In this document: positions 30,301 to 40,319 of the stretch, in pieces
Position numbering within the stretch: the first letter of the stretch is position 1
Layout of the letters: each line of letters begins with the position of its first letter
From: Halobacteriales archaeon SW_10_66_29
Lineage (GTDB): Archaea; Halobacteriota; Halobacteria; Halobacteriales; Haloarculaceae
DNA: 41,394 nucleotides
Direction of reading: 5' to 3'
Assembly (NCBI GenBank): GCA_003022845.1
Contig: PXSF01000100.1
Coordinates: forward strand, 1-41,394
Translations under genes and position numbers: made by a program
The notes under the pieces: generated by a model
Databases searched by the model: none
What the model was told of the DNA's origin: nothing
The model's input: the letters and a program-made list of their open reading frames with translations, nothing else

Positions 30301-31845
30301 ATGGACGAGCGAGCTGAGCGAGCGCCCATCGGTATCCTCGAAGCGGCGCCCGACGGGACGGTAACTGCGGTGAACGAGACGGCGGGGGCGTTGCTCGACA
30401 TCGACCGCAGCGCGGCGGGGCAGAGCATCGAAGCGCTGTTCCCGGAATCGGTCGACAACACGGTCCCGGGGGCGTTCGAGGGGGCGGTCTCCGAACAGCT
30501 GCGGGTCGAGGAGTACTACCCCGCGCTGGAGTCGTGGTTCGAGGCGACGATCGTCCCCGGCGGGGAGACGGTGACGGTGTACCTCGAGGACATCACCGGG
30601 CAGAAGCGCGACGAGCAGTCCCGGCGGGCGCTGGAGAGCGACCTGAACCGGCTGACGATCATCAACGGACTCATTTCGGACATCCTGGCGGAACTGGTGG
30701 GTGCCTCTTCGCGGGAGGAGATCGCCCGGACGGTCTCGACACGGCTGGGCGAGACCGACATCTACGAGTTCGCCTGGATCGGCGAGCGCGAACTCGGCGG
30801 CGAGGACATCGTCGTGCGGGCCGCTGCGGGCTCGACCGGCCGGACGCTCGACCAGATCGAGGAGAGCCTCGACGGCGAGAAGACCCCGCCCGAACAGCGG
30901 GTCGTCGAAACAGGCGAGCCGACGATCATCCAGCCGCTCGGCGAGGACGCCTCGGTGCCGGAGAACGTCAGGCGGGCCGCGTTCGCCGACGGCCTGCAGT
31001 CGCTTCTGGCGATCCCGCTGACCTACGGGTCGAGCGTCCACGGCGTCGTCGGGATCTACGCCGCCGACAGGGACGCCTTCTCCGAGCGCGAGCGCGCGAG
31101 CTTCGAGACGCTCGGGGAGATGGCGGGGTTCGCAGTCAACGCCGCCCGCAACCGGAACCTCCTGCTGTCGGACTCGATCGTCGAGCTGACGATCGAACTG
31201 CGCGACACCGAGGCGCCGCTGTGCGACGCCGCCGCCGGCAAGGAGGCGACGCTGAACGTCGACGGCGTCGTCCCGCAGGGCGAGGACCCGCTGCTGTGTT
31301 ACCTGGTGGTAGAGGACAGTTCCCCCGAGGCAGTCGCCGACGCCCTCGACGACCACGACAGGGTGGTGTCGACGCGCGTGATCGGCGACCACGGCGAGAC
31401 CGGCTCGATCGAGGTCGGGCTGAACGAGGAGACGCCGCTGGGCCACCTCGCCTCCCACGGCGTGACGATCGCTGACGCGGAGTTCGCGTCGGGGCGCGGC
31501 CGGGTCGTCACCGAACTCTCGCCGGAGGAGGACGTCCGCCGGATTGCGACCGCGCTCACGCGGCGGTACGACGCCGAGGTGGTGGCGAAACGCGAACGCG
31601 ACAGGTCGATCAGGACCGCGCAGGCGTTCCGCGACGACCTCAGCGAGCGGCTGACCGGGCGCCAGGAGAGCGCGCTGCGGACCGCGTTCTTCGCGGACTA
31701 CTTCGAGTCGCCGCGGGGCAGCACCGCAGAAGAAGTCGGCGAGGCGCTGGACATCACCGGCCCGACGCTGCTGCATCACCTCCGTGCGGGCCAGCGCAAA
31801 CTCCTTTCGGAGTTTTTCGAATCCACCAGCGACCGGCGCTCCTAG
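30301..31845 (+). CDS. Bacterio-opsin-activator-type regulator (PAS-GAF-BAT-HTH_10)
   Basis: PAS MDERAERAPIGILEAAPDGTVTAVNETAGALL; GAF; C-terminal HTH LTGRQESALRTAFFADYFESPRGSTAEEVGEALDITGPTLLHHLRAGQRKLL. Confidence 0.92.
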   Translation: MDERAERAPIGILEAAPDGTVTAVNETAGALLDIDRSAAGQSIEALFPESVDNTVPGAFEGAVSEQLRVEEYYPALESWFEATIVPGGETVTVYLEDITGQKRDEQSRRALESDLNRLTIINGLISDILAELVGASSREEIARTVSTRLGETDIYEFAWIGERELGGEDIVVRAAAGSTGRTLDQIEESLDGEKTPPEQRVVETGEPTIIQPLGEDASVPENVRRAAFADGLQSLLAIPLTYGSSVHGVVGIYAADRDAFSERERASFETLGEMAGFAVNAARNRNLLLSDSIVELTIELRDTEAPLCDAAAGKEATLNVDGVVPQGEDPLLCYLVVEDSSPEAVADALDDHDRVVSTRVIGDHGETGSIEVGLNEETPLGHLASHGVTIADAEFASGRGRVVTELSPEEDVRRIATALTRRYDAEVVAKRERDRSIRTAQAFRDDLSERLTGRQESALRTAFFADYFESPRGSTAEEVGEALDITGPTLLHHLRAGQRKLLSEFFESTSDRRS

Positions 31846-32423
31846 CGCCCTTCCCGCTGGACGCCGCTGAACTGTTCGAACAGCGTCGACGGGTCCTCCA
31901 GCAGGCGCCCGATCCGCCCGGCCAACTCCGCCGAGCGTTCCTGGAGCCGCTGGTACTCCTCGCTGTCCTCGCGCTCGCTGGCGGGCAGTTCCGCCTCGAG
32001 GACACTCCGCTTGGATTCGAGGCTGAAGTACTCCCCGAGCAGTTCGTACCCGAGGACCCGACACTGCTGGGTGACTGCCGCGCGGAGATGCTCCCGTTCC
32101 AGCGGTTTGCAGAGGTAGTCGTCGAACGGCATGTCGAGCACGTCGAACCCGGGATCGATCGCGGTGACCATGATGACGCGCCCCTCGAAGCCCCGTTCCG
32201 TCAGCTCCTCGAGCACCTCGTCACCCGACAGCCCCGGCATGTGTCTGTCGAGCAACACAACGTCGATACTGGACTCCTCGACGGTCTCGAGTGCGCTCTC
32301 GCCGTCGTAGACGGTTTCGATTTCGCAGAGTCCCCGGAGCCGGAGCGCGTACGCGTCGGCGACCTCCCGCTCGTCGTCGACCAGAAGCGCCCGTGGGAGT
32401 TCCGCTTCGCTCGCGTCAGCCAT
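31842..32423 (-). CDS. Response regulator receiver with HalX domain
   Basis: MADASEAELPRALLVDDEREVADAYALRL, VVLLDRHMPGLSGDEVL, DDYLCKPLEREHL, HalX-like C-terminus. Confidence 0.9.
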   Translation of the reverse strand: MADASEAELPRALLVDDEREVADAYALRLRGLCEIETVYDGESALETVEESSIDVVLLDRHMPGLSGDEVLEELTERGFEGRVIMVTAIDPGFDVLDMPFDDYLCKPLEREHLRAAVTQQCRVLGYELLGEYFSLESKRSVLEAELPASEREDSEEYQRLQERSAELAGRIGRLLEDPSTLFEQFSGVQREGR

Positions 32424-32566
32424 ACTGTACTCTACGCCGGTCTTGCGGTGGAGGTGTCTTAACACCTCCTATACAGTCTATCGTGGTTCATCGCCCCGGG
32501 CTCCGGCGCGACGGGCTCTGAGGTCTGTCGGCAACAGTTAAACATCGGCCACGCTTTCTGGGAGGT

Positions 32567-33742
32567 GTGAGCCAGATTCTCATCGGGTTGGGAGTTCTCG
32601 TGGTCGTCTTCGTCGGCTACAACATCGGCGGGTCGACGACCGGCCCGGCGTTCGGGCCAGCCGTCGGTTCGGCCGTCATCTCGAAGGTGGCGGCCGCGGC
32701 GCTGATGGCGGTGTTTTTCTTCGTCGGTGCGATCACGCTCGGCCGCAGGGTCGTCGAGACGCTCGGCTCGGATCTCGTCACGTCGACCGCCATCTTCACG
32801 CTCGAAGCCAACGTCGTCGTGCTCTTTTTCATCGGCGGCGCGCTGTTCATCGGCAACTACGCCGGCGTCCCGGCGTCGACGTCGATGACGGCCGTCGGTG
32901 CGATCGCCGGGCTCGCGCTGTCCGCCGGCGCGCTCAACTGGACGGAGATGAGCCAGATCATGGCCTGGTGGATCGTCGCCCCGGTGATCGCCTTCTGGGT
33001 GTCCGGCGTCATCGGCCGGTACTTCTATCCGCGACTCAACCGCCGCGTCGCGCTCGTCCAGAGCGAGGGGCCGTTGATCGAACTCGACCGCTCGGGCGCG
33101 GTGCCGCGGCCGGTCCCGGGCCCGAACACGACGCGCCGGGAGTTCGCCGGCACCGTGATCGTGGTCGCGATCGGCTGTCTCATGGCGTTCTCCTCGGGCA
33201 CCTCCAACATCGCCAACGCGATCGCACCGCTGGTCGGGAGCGACACCATCGGGATGAACGAGGGCATCGTTCTCGGGTCGGCCGCGGTCGCCATCGGCGC
33301 GTTCACGATCGGTCGCAAGACACTCGACACGCTCGGGAACGACCTGACTGCACTGCCGCTGACGGCGTCGATCGTCGTTGCGACCGTCAGCGCGACGATC
33401 GTGACGCTCCTCTCGTCGATCGGCATCCCCGCGAGTTTCGTCATCGTCGCCACGATGAGCATCATCGGCCTCGGCTGGGGGCGCGCGACGCGGACGACGA
33501 CGGTCGAATCGATGCGCGACGGCGAACCGACCGCGGTCTCGCCGGCCTCCCTCGCCGCCGACGAGGGCGGCGAGGAACTGCCCGACATCGGCGAGGAGAA
33601 CCCCGAGGAGCTCCCCTCCGCGGGCGAACTGTTCAACCCTTCGACCACCGTTCGGGTCGTGCTGATGCAGAACGTGGTCCCCGTGATCGCCACCGTCGCG
33701 GCCTATCTGACGTTCACCTTCGTGCCGGTGTTCGGCCTGTGA
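32567..33742 (+). CDS. PiT-family inorganic phosphate transporter (GTG start)
   Basis: GYNIGGSTTGPAFGPAVGSAVISKVAAAALMAVFFFVGAITLGRRV, FSSGTSNIANAIAPLVGSD. Confidence 0.9.
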   Translation: MSQILIGLGVLVVVFVGYNIGGSTTGPAFGPAVGSAVISKVAAAALMAVFFFVGAITLGRRVVETLGSDLVTSTAIFTLEANVVVLFFIGGALFIGNYAGVPASTSMTAVGAIAGLALSAGALNWTEMSQIMAWWIVAPVIAFWVSGVIGRYFYPRLNRRVALVQSEGPLIELDRSGAVPRPVPGPNTTRREFAGTVIVVAIGCLMAFSSGTSNIANAIAPLVGSDTIGMNEGIVLGSAAVAIGAFTIGRKTLDTLGNDLTALPLTASIVVATVSATIVTLLSSIGIPASFVIVATMSIIGLGWGRATRTTTVESMRDGEPTAVSPASLAADEGGEELPDIGEENPEELPSAGELFNPSTTVRVVLMQNVVPVIATVAAYLTFTFVPVFGL

Positions 33743-33803
33743 GCGTCTTACGACGAGGACCCCGAGGCGATAGCCTATTGTCCTGGCGGTACCCACGGTA
33801 CCC

Positions 33804-35135
33804 ATGGTCACGCTCGCCTTCGACGGTCGAACCGGTGCGAGTGGGGACATGCTGCTGGGTGCGCTGCTGGCCGCCGGCGCCGACCGGTCGGCGCTGGGCG
33901 TTCTGGAGCGAGAGCTAGGTGTCCGGTACGACGTCGCCGAGACGACCCGGTGTGGCATCAGCGCGACGCGGGTCGAGGTGGTGCTGGCAGACGAATCCAC
34001 GAGTCACGATCGTTCCCACGACCAGTCTGACGGGGGTCGTTCTCAGGATCATTCCCACGATCACTCTGACGAAGTACATTCCCACGAGGGAACCGAGGGA
34101 CACGCTCACGAACACACACACGCTGAAGGACACGGGCCGGAACGCAGCTACGGCGAAGTCGTCGACCTCGTGGAGTCGATGGGGCTGACAGGGACAGTCG
34201 AGGATACGGCCCTGGCTATCTTCGAATTGCTGGGGGAGGCAGAGGCGAGTGTCCACGGAACGGACCTCGAATCGACGCAGTTCCACGAGGTCGGGGCCGA
34301 CGACGCGATCGCGGACGTGGTGGGCGTCGCGCTGCTGCTCGCGGACCTCGACCCGGACAGGGTCGTCACCACGCCGCTTGCGACAGGGGGCGGAGAGGTG
34401 TCGATGAGCCACGGTATCTACCCGGTCCCGACGCCTGCCGTGGTCGAACTCGCCGAACGCGCCGACTGGTCGCTGCAGGGCGGCCCCCTCGAAACGGAGC
34501 TCCTGACGCCGACGGGCGCTGCGGTACTCGCCCACGTCGCGGCGGGCGTCGAGCGGCTTCCATCCCTCAATATCGAGCAGTCGGGGTACGGCGCCGGAGC
34601 GAAATCCTTCGACCGGCAGCCGAACGTCCTCCGGGCCACCGTCGGCGAAGAGGCGGAGCGACTCAGACAGGAGCCGATCACGGTGCTGGAGACGAACCTG
34701 GACGACGCCAGCCCGGAGATCATCGGCAGCCTGCAGGAGACGCTCGTTGACGCCGGCGCGCTCGACGTCACCGTGGTGCCGACGACGATGAAGAAGTCAC
34801 GGCCGGGCCATCTCCTGAAGGTGATCGTTCCGCCGGCCGACGCGGAGCAAGTCGCGCGGGCGCTGGCGGCCGAGACGGGAACCCTCGGCGTGCGCGAACA
34901 CGGCAGCGGGCACCGCTTCGTCGCCGACCGCTCCGTCGAATCCGTCACCGTCGACGTCGAGGGTCGCTCCTACGAACTGGACGTCAAGATCGGACGGTTC
35001 GGCGGCGATCCGGGCGAGGTGTTCGACGTCAGCGCGGAGTACGACGACGCGCTCCGGGTCGCCAGCGAGACCGACCTCCCGGTCCGGGAGGTTTGTCGGC
35101 GTGCAGAAAACCGTGCTCGCTCTCGATTTCTCTGA
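33804..35135 (+). CDS. larC: LarC-type nickel pincer cofactor synthase with His-rich insertion
   Basis: MVTLAFDGRTGASGDMLLGALLAAGAD, FHEVGADDAIADVVGVA, ELLTPTGAAVLAHV, VLETNLDDASPEIIG. Confidence 0.9.
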   Translation: MVTLAFDGRTGASGDMLLGALLAAGADRSALGVLERELGVRYDVAETTRCGISATRVEVVLADESTSHDRSHDQSDGGRSQDHSHDHSDEVHSHEGTEGHAHEHTHAEGHGPERSYGEVVDLVESMGLTGTVEDTALAIFELLGEAEASVHGTDLESTQFHEVGADDAIADVVGVALLLADLDPDRVVTTPLATGGGEVSMSHGIYPVPTPAVVELAERADWSLQGGPLETELLTPTGAAVLAHVAAGVERLPSLNIEQSGYGAGAKSFDRQPNVLRATVGEEAERLRQEPITVLETNLDDASPEIIGSLQETLVDAGALDVTVVPTTMKKSRPGHLLKVIVPPADAEQVARALAAETGTLGVREHGSGHRFVADRSVESVTVDVEGRSYELDVKIGRFGGDPGEVFDVSAEYDDALRVASETDLPVREVCRRAENRARSRFL

Positions 35136-35142
35136 AATCGAG
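35122..35142 (+). terminator. Perfect 9-bp stem hairpin spanning the larC stop codon
   Basis: CTCGATTTC TCT GAAATCGAG; TGA stop at 35133-35135 lies inside. Confidence 0.45.
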
Positions 35143-35242
35143 TGGCTATTTCACTTTGGTTCCGAAACTCTGGATGGGCTCAGACTTCGGATTGAGAGTG
35201 AAAAACCGCATAAAGCACAGGCTCTTACAGTAAAGCAAGAGC

Positions 35243-37678
35243 ATGGTCCAGCAATCAATCGAGATATCGGGAATGTCCTGCGCAACGTGCTCGGGAAACA
35301 TCGAGGAGGCAGTGAAATCGCTGGACGGCGTCGAGGAGGTCAGCGCCAACTTCGCCAGCGACGAGGCGCTGGTCACGTACAACCCGGCCGAAACCGACAT
35401 CGAGGCGGTCTACGAGGCCATCGAGGACGCCGGGTACGAGCCGGTGCGTAACGAGGAGGGTGACGGCGACATGACAGAGCAGCGCGAGCGCGCGGTCGAA
35501 CGCGACCTCCGGAAGCAGCGGCGTCTCGTGCTGTTCGGGGGCGTGCTGACGGCGCCGTTCATCGTCGCGATGATCGGGATGGTCCCGGGCGTGCCGGACC
35601 TGCTGCCGGAGACGCTGTTCGGCGTCGGGTTCGGCTGGGTCGAGTTCGCCCTCGCCACGGTGTTGATGGCGACGCTCGGCCGCGAGTTCCTGGCCGGCGC
35701 GTACCGGGCGTTCGTCAACAACCGCCAGGCGAACATGGATACGCTGGTGGCGATGGGCACCAGTTCGGGGTACGTCTACAGCACCGCCGTCGTCGTCGGG
35801 TTGATCCCCGAGGGCGGGCTGTACTTCGAGGCGGTGGCGTTCATCCTGTGGTTCATCACCGTCGGCAACTGGCTGGAGGTCCGCTCGAAGGTCCGCGCGG
35901 GCGACGCCCTGCGGGAACTCCTGGAGATGGAGGCCGAGGAAGCGACGCTCCTCGTCGACGGCGAGGAGCGGACCGTGCCGCTGGACGAGGTCGAGGTCGG
36001 CGACCGACTGAAAGTCCGGCCGGGCGAGAAGATCCCCACGGACGGCGTCGTGGTCGAGGGCGAGAGCGCGGTCGACGAGTCCATGGTAACCGGCGAGTCG
36101 GTCCCCGTCGAGAAACGCGAGGACGATCACGTGGTCGGCTCGACGATCAACGAGAACGGCGTGCTGGTCGTCGAGGCGACGAAAGTCGGCTCCGACACGG
36201 CGATCCAGCAGATCGTCAAGCGCGTCAAGGAGGCCCAGGCCAGACAGCCCGACGTCCAGCGGCTGGTCGACCGCGTCTCGGCAGTTTTCGTCCCGGCAGT
36301 GATCGTGAACGCCGTCCTCTGGGCGGTGCTGTGGGGGCTGTTCCCCGGGATACTGGCAGGATTCGTCGAGTGGCTGCCGCTGTGGGAGCCAGTGCGGGGC
36401 GGTCCCGAAGTCGCCGTCGGCGGCGGCGTGCCTGTCTTCGAATTCTCCGTGATCGTTCTCGCCAGCGCGCTACTGATCGCCTGCCCCTGCGCGCTCGGAC
36501 TTGCGACGCCGGCCGCGACGATGGTCGGCTCGACGATCAGCGCGCGCAACGGCGTCCTGTTCGAGGGGGCAGACGTGCTCGAACGCGCACGCGGGGTCGG
36601 TACTGTCGTGTTCGACAAGACCGGGACGCTCACCCACGGCGAGATGGAGCTGACCGACGTCGTTCCGGCAGGGGAGTTCGAGGCCGCTGCGGCCGACGGC
36701 GACCGCGGTGACGACCCCGAGAGACGGGGCACCCATCCGGACGGCGGCGCACTCGTGGGGCACGACCAGGGCGCCGGGGACCTGCTGGCGGCCGCCGCAG
36801 GCGCGGAGAGCGGCAGCGAGCACCCGCTGGCGGAGGCGATCGTCGAGGGAGCGGAAAATCGCGGGATCGACGTCGACGACCCGTCAGAGTTCGAGAACGT
36901 CCCCGGACACGGCATCCGTGCGACGGTCGACGGGCGCGAACTGCTCGTGGGCAACCGAAAGCTGCTGGGCGACGAGGGCGTCGACCCGTCGCCTGCGGCC
37001 GCGACGATGGAACGGCTCGAACGCGAGGGCAAGACCGCGATGCTGGTCGCGATCGACGGCGACCTCGCTGGCGTGCTCGCGACAGCCGACACGGTGCGCG
37101 AGAGCGCGAAGACGACGGTCGGGGCGCTGCAGGAACGCGGCTTCGAGGTCGTGCTGCTCACCGGCGACAACGAGCGGACGGCCCGCGCGGTGGCCAAAGA
37201 GGTCGGCATCGACCTCGACAACGTCCACGCGGAGGTGTTGCCGGAGGACAAGGCCGAGGCCGTCGAGGAAATCCAGGCCGACGGGACCCGCGCGATGATG
37301 GTCGGCGACGGCGTCAACGACGCGCCCGCGCTGACGACGGCCCACGTCGGCGCCGCCATCGGGAGCGGCACGGACGTCGCCATCGAGAGCGCGGACGTGA
37401 CGCTCATGCGCGACGACCCGGCGGACGTCCTGAAAGTGATGAACGTCTCCGAGGCGACGATCCGGAAGGTCCACCAGAACCTCTTCTGGGCGCTGGGGTA
37501 CAACGCGACGCTGCTCCCGGTGGCCTCGCTCGGGTTGCTCAACCCCGCGCTGGCGGGGCTGGCGATGGCCGCCTCCAGCGTCTCGGTGATGACCAACAGC
37601 CTCTCGTTCGTCAACTACGACCCCCACGAGGAGTACGTGTTCCTCCCGTTCCGGCCGATCGGGCTGCTTCGCTCGTGA
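35243..37678 (+). CDS. copA: Cu+-type P1B-ATPase
   Basis: [15 protein letters not shown] heavy-metal-binding domain, [49 protein letters not shown]. Confidence 0.96.
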   Translation: MVQQSIEISGMSCATCSGNIEEAVKSLDGVEEVSANFASDEALVTYNPAETDIEAVYEAIEDAGYEPVRNEEGDGDMTEQRERAVERDLRKQRRLVLFGGVLTAPFIVAMIGMVPGVPDLLPETLFGVGFGWVEFALATVLMATLGREFLAGAYRAFVNNRQANMDTLVAMGTSSGYVYSTAVVVGLIPEGGLYFEAVAFILWFITVGNWLEVRSKVRAGDALRELLEMEAEEATLLVDGEERTVPLDEVEVGDRLKVRPGEKIPTDGVVVEGESAVDESMVTGESVPVEKREDDHVVGSTINENGVLVVEATKVGSDTAIQQIVKRVKEAQARQPDVQRLVDRVSAVFVPAVIVNAVLWAVLWGLFPGILAGFVEWLPLWEPVRGGPEVAVGGGVPVFEFSVIVLASALLIACPCALGLATPAATMVGSTISARNGVLFEGADVLERARGVGTVVFDKTGTLTHGEMELTDVVPAGEFEAAAADGDRGDDPERRGTHPDGGALVGHDQGAGDLLAAAAGAESGSEHPLAEAIVEGAENRGIDVDDPSEFENVPGHGIRATVDGRELLVGNRKLLGDEGVDPSPAAATMERLEREGKTAMLVAIDGDLAGVLATADTVRESAKTTVGALQERGFEVVLLTGDNERTARAVAKEVGIDLDNVHAEVLPEDKAEAVEEIQADGTRAMMVGDGVNDAPALTTAHVGAAIGSGTDVAIESADVTLMRDDPADVLKVMNVSEATIRKVHQNLFWALGYNATLLPVASLGLLNPALAGLAMAASSVSVMTNSLSFVNYDPHEEYVFLPFRPIGLLRS

Positions 37679-37754
37679 GCAGCGCTGATACTGCCGGGCC
37701 CCCGGTCGGAAACCGCAGTTTGGCACTGCCAGCAGTCCGCCCGTCACAGCCCGT

Positions 37755-37787
37755 GAGCATCCCGCCGATTCGAACGGTCGGATGCTC
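37755..37787. terminator. Inverted repeat in convergent intergenic region after copA
   Basis: GAGCATCC (37755-37762) / GGATGCTC (37780-37787), plus nested CCG...CGG. Confidence 0.45.
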
Positions 37788-37819
37788 CTCCCAGATTCCT
37801 CAATAGCTCCTGTGAATTA

Positions 37820-37992
37820 CTACGCCCACTCATCGGTTTGTGGCTCGATGAGATATTCGAGTTGGACGAAAAAACGGGTCACTCTACCCCGTTCAAGATC
37901 AACTCCGACCCGCTGCCGAACTGGCCCGCCCATTGGAGCCGTGTATGCCTTGTCGTAGTCCCGGGGATCGTCGTTCGTGCCTCTGACTCGTC
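37820..37992 (-). pseudogene. 5'-truncated remnant of a small haloarchaeal gene
   Basis: Reverse-strand frame reads ...RGTNDDPRDYDKAYTAPMGGPVRQRVGVDLERGRVTRFFVQLEYLIEPQTDEWA*; in-frame TGA upstream and no start upstream of the conserved-looking part. Confidence 0.35.
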
Positions 37993-38021
37993 ACTTGAGA
38001 GTGTCCACACCAACGACCGGC

Positions 38022-38630
38022 CTATCGCAGATCCCGCATCGCGTAGTAGAACCGCTGGAGTGCGGTGAGGTGTCCGACGACCGCGAAGATCACGAGCAGC
38101 CAGCCGACCGCGGTCAGCCCCAGGGCCGTCGCGTCGATGACCGCGGCGACGGTCGCGACGACGCCGATCAGCGCCAGCCGGTCCGCGCGGCCGAGTAGCC
38201 CGCCGTACACCCTGTCGAGCCCGACTGCCTGGGCCTGCGTGCCCAGGTACGAGGTCATCAGGACGCCGGTGATCGCCGCCAGCCCCAGCGCGTACTGCCC
38301 GACGCCGGCGGCCAGCCCGCTGATGATCAGGATGTCGGCGTAGCGGTCAAGCACGTGATCCAGCAGGTCACCGGCGTCGGACTGGCTGTCCAGCTCGCGG
38401 GCGAGCGCGCCGTCGAGCAGGTCGAAGATCCCGTTCCACAGCACCAGAACCGCCCCGAGCAGGTACAGCAGCCGAAGCTCCGCAGCGAACGCGAATGCGG
38501 CGCCAGCGCCGACCGCCGTCAGGAGCGCGAGCACGCTCACGGCGTCCGGCGTGAGGCCGAGGCGCTTCGCGCCCGCCACGAACGGATCCAGCAGGCGGTC
38601 CGCGACCGGCCGGAGCGTATCCAGCGTCAT
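38022..38630 (-). CDS. CDP-alcohol phosphatidyltransferase (archaetidylinositol-phosphate synthase-like)
   Basis: NGIFDLLDGALARELDSQSDAGDLLDHVLDRYAD: D(x2)DG(x2)AR(x8)G(x3)D(x3)D-type motif. Confidence 0.9.
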   Translation of the reverse strand: MTLDTLRPVADRLLDPFVAGAKRLGLTPDAVSVLALLTAVGAGAAFAFAAELRLLYLLGAVLVLWNGIFDLLDGALARELDSQSDAGDLLDHVLDRYADILIISGLAAGVGQYALGLAAITGVLMTSYLGTQAQAVGLDRVYGGLLGRADRLALIGVVATVAAVIDATALGLTAVGWLLVIFAVVGHLTALQRFYYAMRDLR

Positions 38631-38645
38631 CCATCCGGACGGTTC

Positions 38646-39152
38646 TCACAAGTAGTCGATAAAGGACACGGTCCCGGCCTGCGGGTCCCGCGACCCCTCG
38701 ATGACTGCCTCGATCGCAGACGCGACTTCAGCCGGCGTCAGGCCCGTCGTGTCGATCTCGTAGATCCGGTCCGCGCCGTGCCTCTCGACTGCCTCACCCA
38801 GAACGATGTCCAGCGCCTCGCTCTCCGCGTTCTCGGCGACCGAAGCCGGTGATTTCTCGCGCGACCGAAGCCGGCGCTCGATCTCCTCGGGATGGCAGCG
38901 CAACACGACCACCCGGTCGGCGTCGAACTGGTGGGCGAGGTGCGATTCGAAGACGACATCATCGCGCCCGTCGAGCCACTCAGCGACGGCATCGACGTCC
39001 GCAATGGCGGAGTCCCGTTCGTCGTCGTGGCCGACAGTGAGGCCCTCCGATCGGATCACGTCGTTGAGGTGGACGACCGATAGCTCGGTGTCCAGTTGGT
39101 CAGTTGCAGTCGTCTTTCCGGTCCCGGGCGTCCCGGTGACTGCGACTTTCAC
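38646..39152 (-). CDS. AK6/Fap7-like adenylate kinase
   Basis: MKVAVTGTPGTGKTTATDQLDTELSVVHLND ... VVFESHLAHQFDADRVVVLRCHPEEIERRLRSR. Confidence 0.9.
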   Translation of the reverse strand: MKVAVTGTPGTGKTTATDQLDTELSVVHLNDVIRSEGLTVGHDDERDSAIADVDAVAEWLDGRDDVVFESHLAHQFDADRVVVLRCHPEEIERRLRSREKSPASVAENAESEALDIVLGEAVERHGADRIYEIDTTGLTPAEVASAIEAVIEGSRDPQAGTVSFIDYL

Positions 39153-40222
39153 TCGCCTAGCACCTCGTTGATCGTCTCGACGGCCCGCCGGGTGTCCTCA
39201 CGAGTGCCACAGGAGATCCGCACGCAGTCGTCCAGCCCGAAGCTCGAACAGTCCCTGACGATGACGCCGGCTTCCTGGGTCGCCTCCGCGACGGCCCCTG
39301 CGTCGCCGACTTCGGCCAGGACAAAGTTACCGCCGCTCTCCCAGGTGCGCGCGTTCAGGTGCTCGTGCATGTACTCGCGTGCCCACTGCACCGTCTCGAC
39401 GGTCTGCTCAACGTGCTCCCGGTCGTCCAGGGCTGCCAGGCCGGCGTGACAGGCCAGCGTACTCACGGCGAACGGAGTGTTGACTCGGTCGTAGGCGTCC
39501 GCCCACGCGGTCGGGACGAGTCCGTACCCCAGCCGCATCCCGGCCAGCCCGTACGCTTTCGAGAACGTCCGCAGGATGGTGACGTCCTCGCGCTCGTCGA
39601 TCAGGTCCCGTGCTGACGGTCGATCAGTGAACTCGCCGTACGCCTCGTCGACGACGGTCAGTGTCTCGTCGTCCGTCCCCTCGGCGACGGCTCGCACCTC
39701 GGACAGCGTCAGTTCCGAACCCGTAGGATTGTGTGGCGTCGTGAGGTAGATGATCCGGTGGCCGTCGTACGCGTCGAGGACGTCCCCGGGGCGCTGCTCG
39801 AAGTCACCGTCGCGCGTGATCGGATACTGGTCGACAGTCGCGCCGTGGTACCGGGCACTCATCGGGTAGTACGCGAATCCAGGGTCCGGAACGAGGACGC
39901 TATCGCCTTCCGCCAGGAACGCTCGTCCGAGATAGTTGAGAAACCCGTCGCCGCCGGGGCAGAGCCACACCTGCTGTGGGTCGGCATCCCACGTGTTGGC
40001 GATGGCTTCGGTGAGGTCAGTGTGGACTGCTTTCGGGTAGGTGTAGACGCTGTCGGCGTGCGAGCGGATCGCGTCGACGGCCCGCGGGCTGGGGCCGAAC
40101 GGGTTCTCGTTCGAGGAGAGTTTGACCAGGCTCTCGGGGTCGAGGCCCAGGTCCCGTGCCACTTCTTCGATCCCGCGCCCCGCCCGGTAGGGAACGTGGG
40201 CGGAGAGGTCCCGCGTGTCCAT
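39149..40222 (-). CDS. hisC: Histidinol-phosphate aminotransferase
   Basis: VKLSSNENPFGPSPRAVDAIR, TTPHNPTGSELT, VDEAYGEF, TILRTFSKAYGLAGMRLGYG. Confidence 0.95.
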   Translation of the reverse strand: MDTRDLSAHVPYRAGRGIEEVARDLGLDPESLVKLSSNENPFGPSPRAVDAIRSHADSVYTYPKAVHTDLTEAIANTWDADPQQVWLCPGGDGFLNYLGRAFLAEGDSVLVPDPGFAYYPMSARYHGATVDQYPITRDGDFEQRPGDVLDAYDGHRIIYLTTPHNPTGSELTLSEVRAVAEGTDDETLTVVDEAYGEFTDRPSARDLIDEREDVTILRTFSKAYGLAGMRLGYGLVPTAWADAYDRVNTPFAVSTLACHAGLAALDDREHVEQTVETVQWAREYMHEHLNARTWESGGNFVLAEVGDAGAVAEATQEAGVIVRDCSSFGLDDCVRISCGTREDTRRAVETINEVLGE

Positions 40223-40319
40223 GCGGGAGGGTTTGCGTCAGGCGTCTTAAGGGTGCTCATCAGCACGGGCTTCGGAGAGACGGTAACGGTTTTGGCGGCG
40301 GACGACAATCCCCCCGGTA

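Noticed and set aside
33780-33806. Short tandem repeat ggtaccca-cggtaccca before larC
   Set aside because: Only about 9 bp twice; insufficient to call a functional element.
37685-37740. Full palindrome-ended element after copA
   Set aside because: Only the left ATACTGCCGG end is present; no matching right arm found, so not annotated as a repeat copy.
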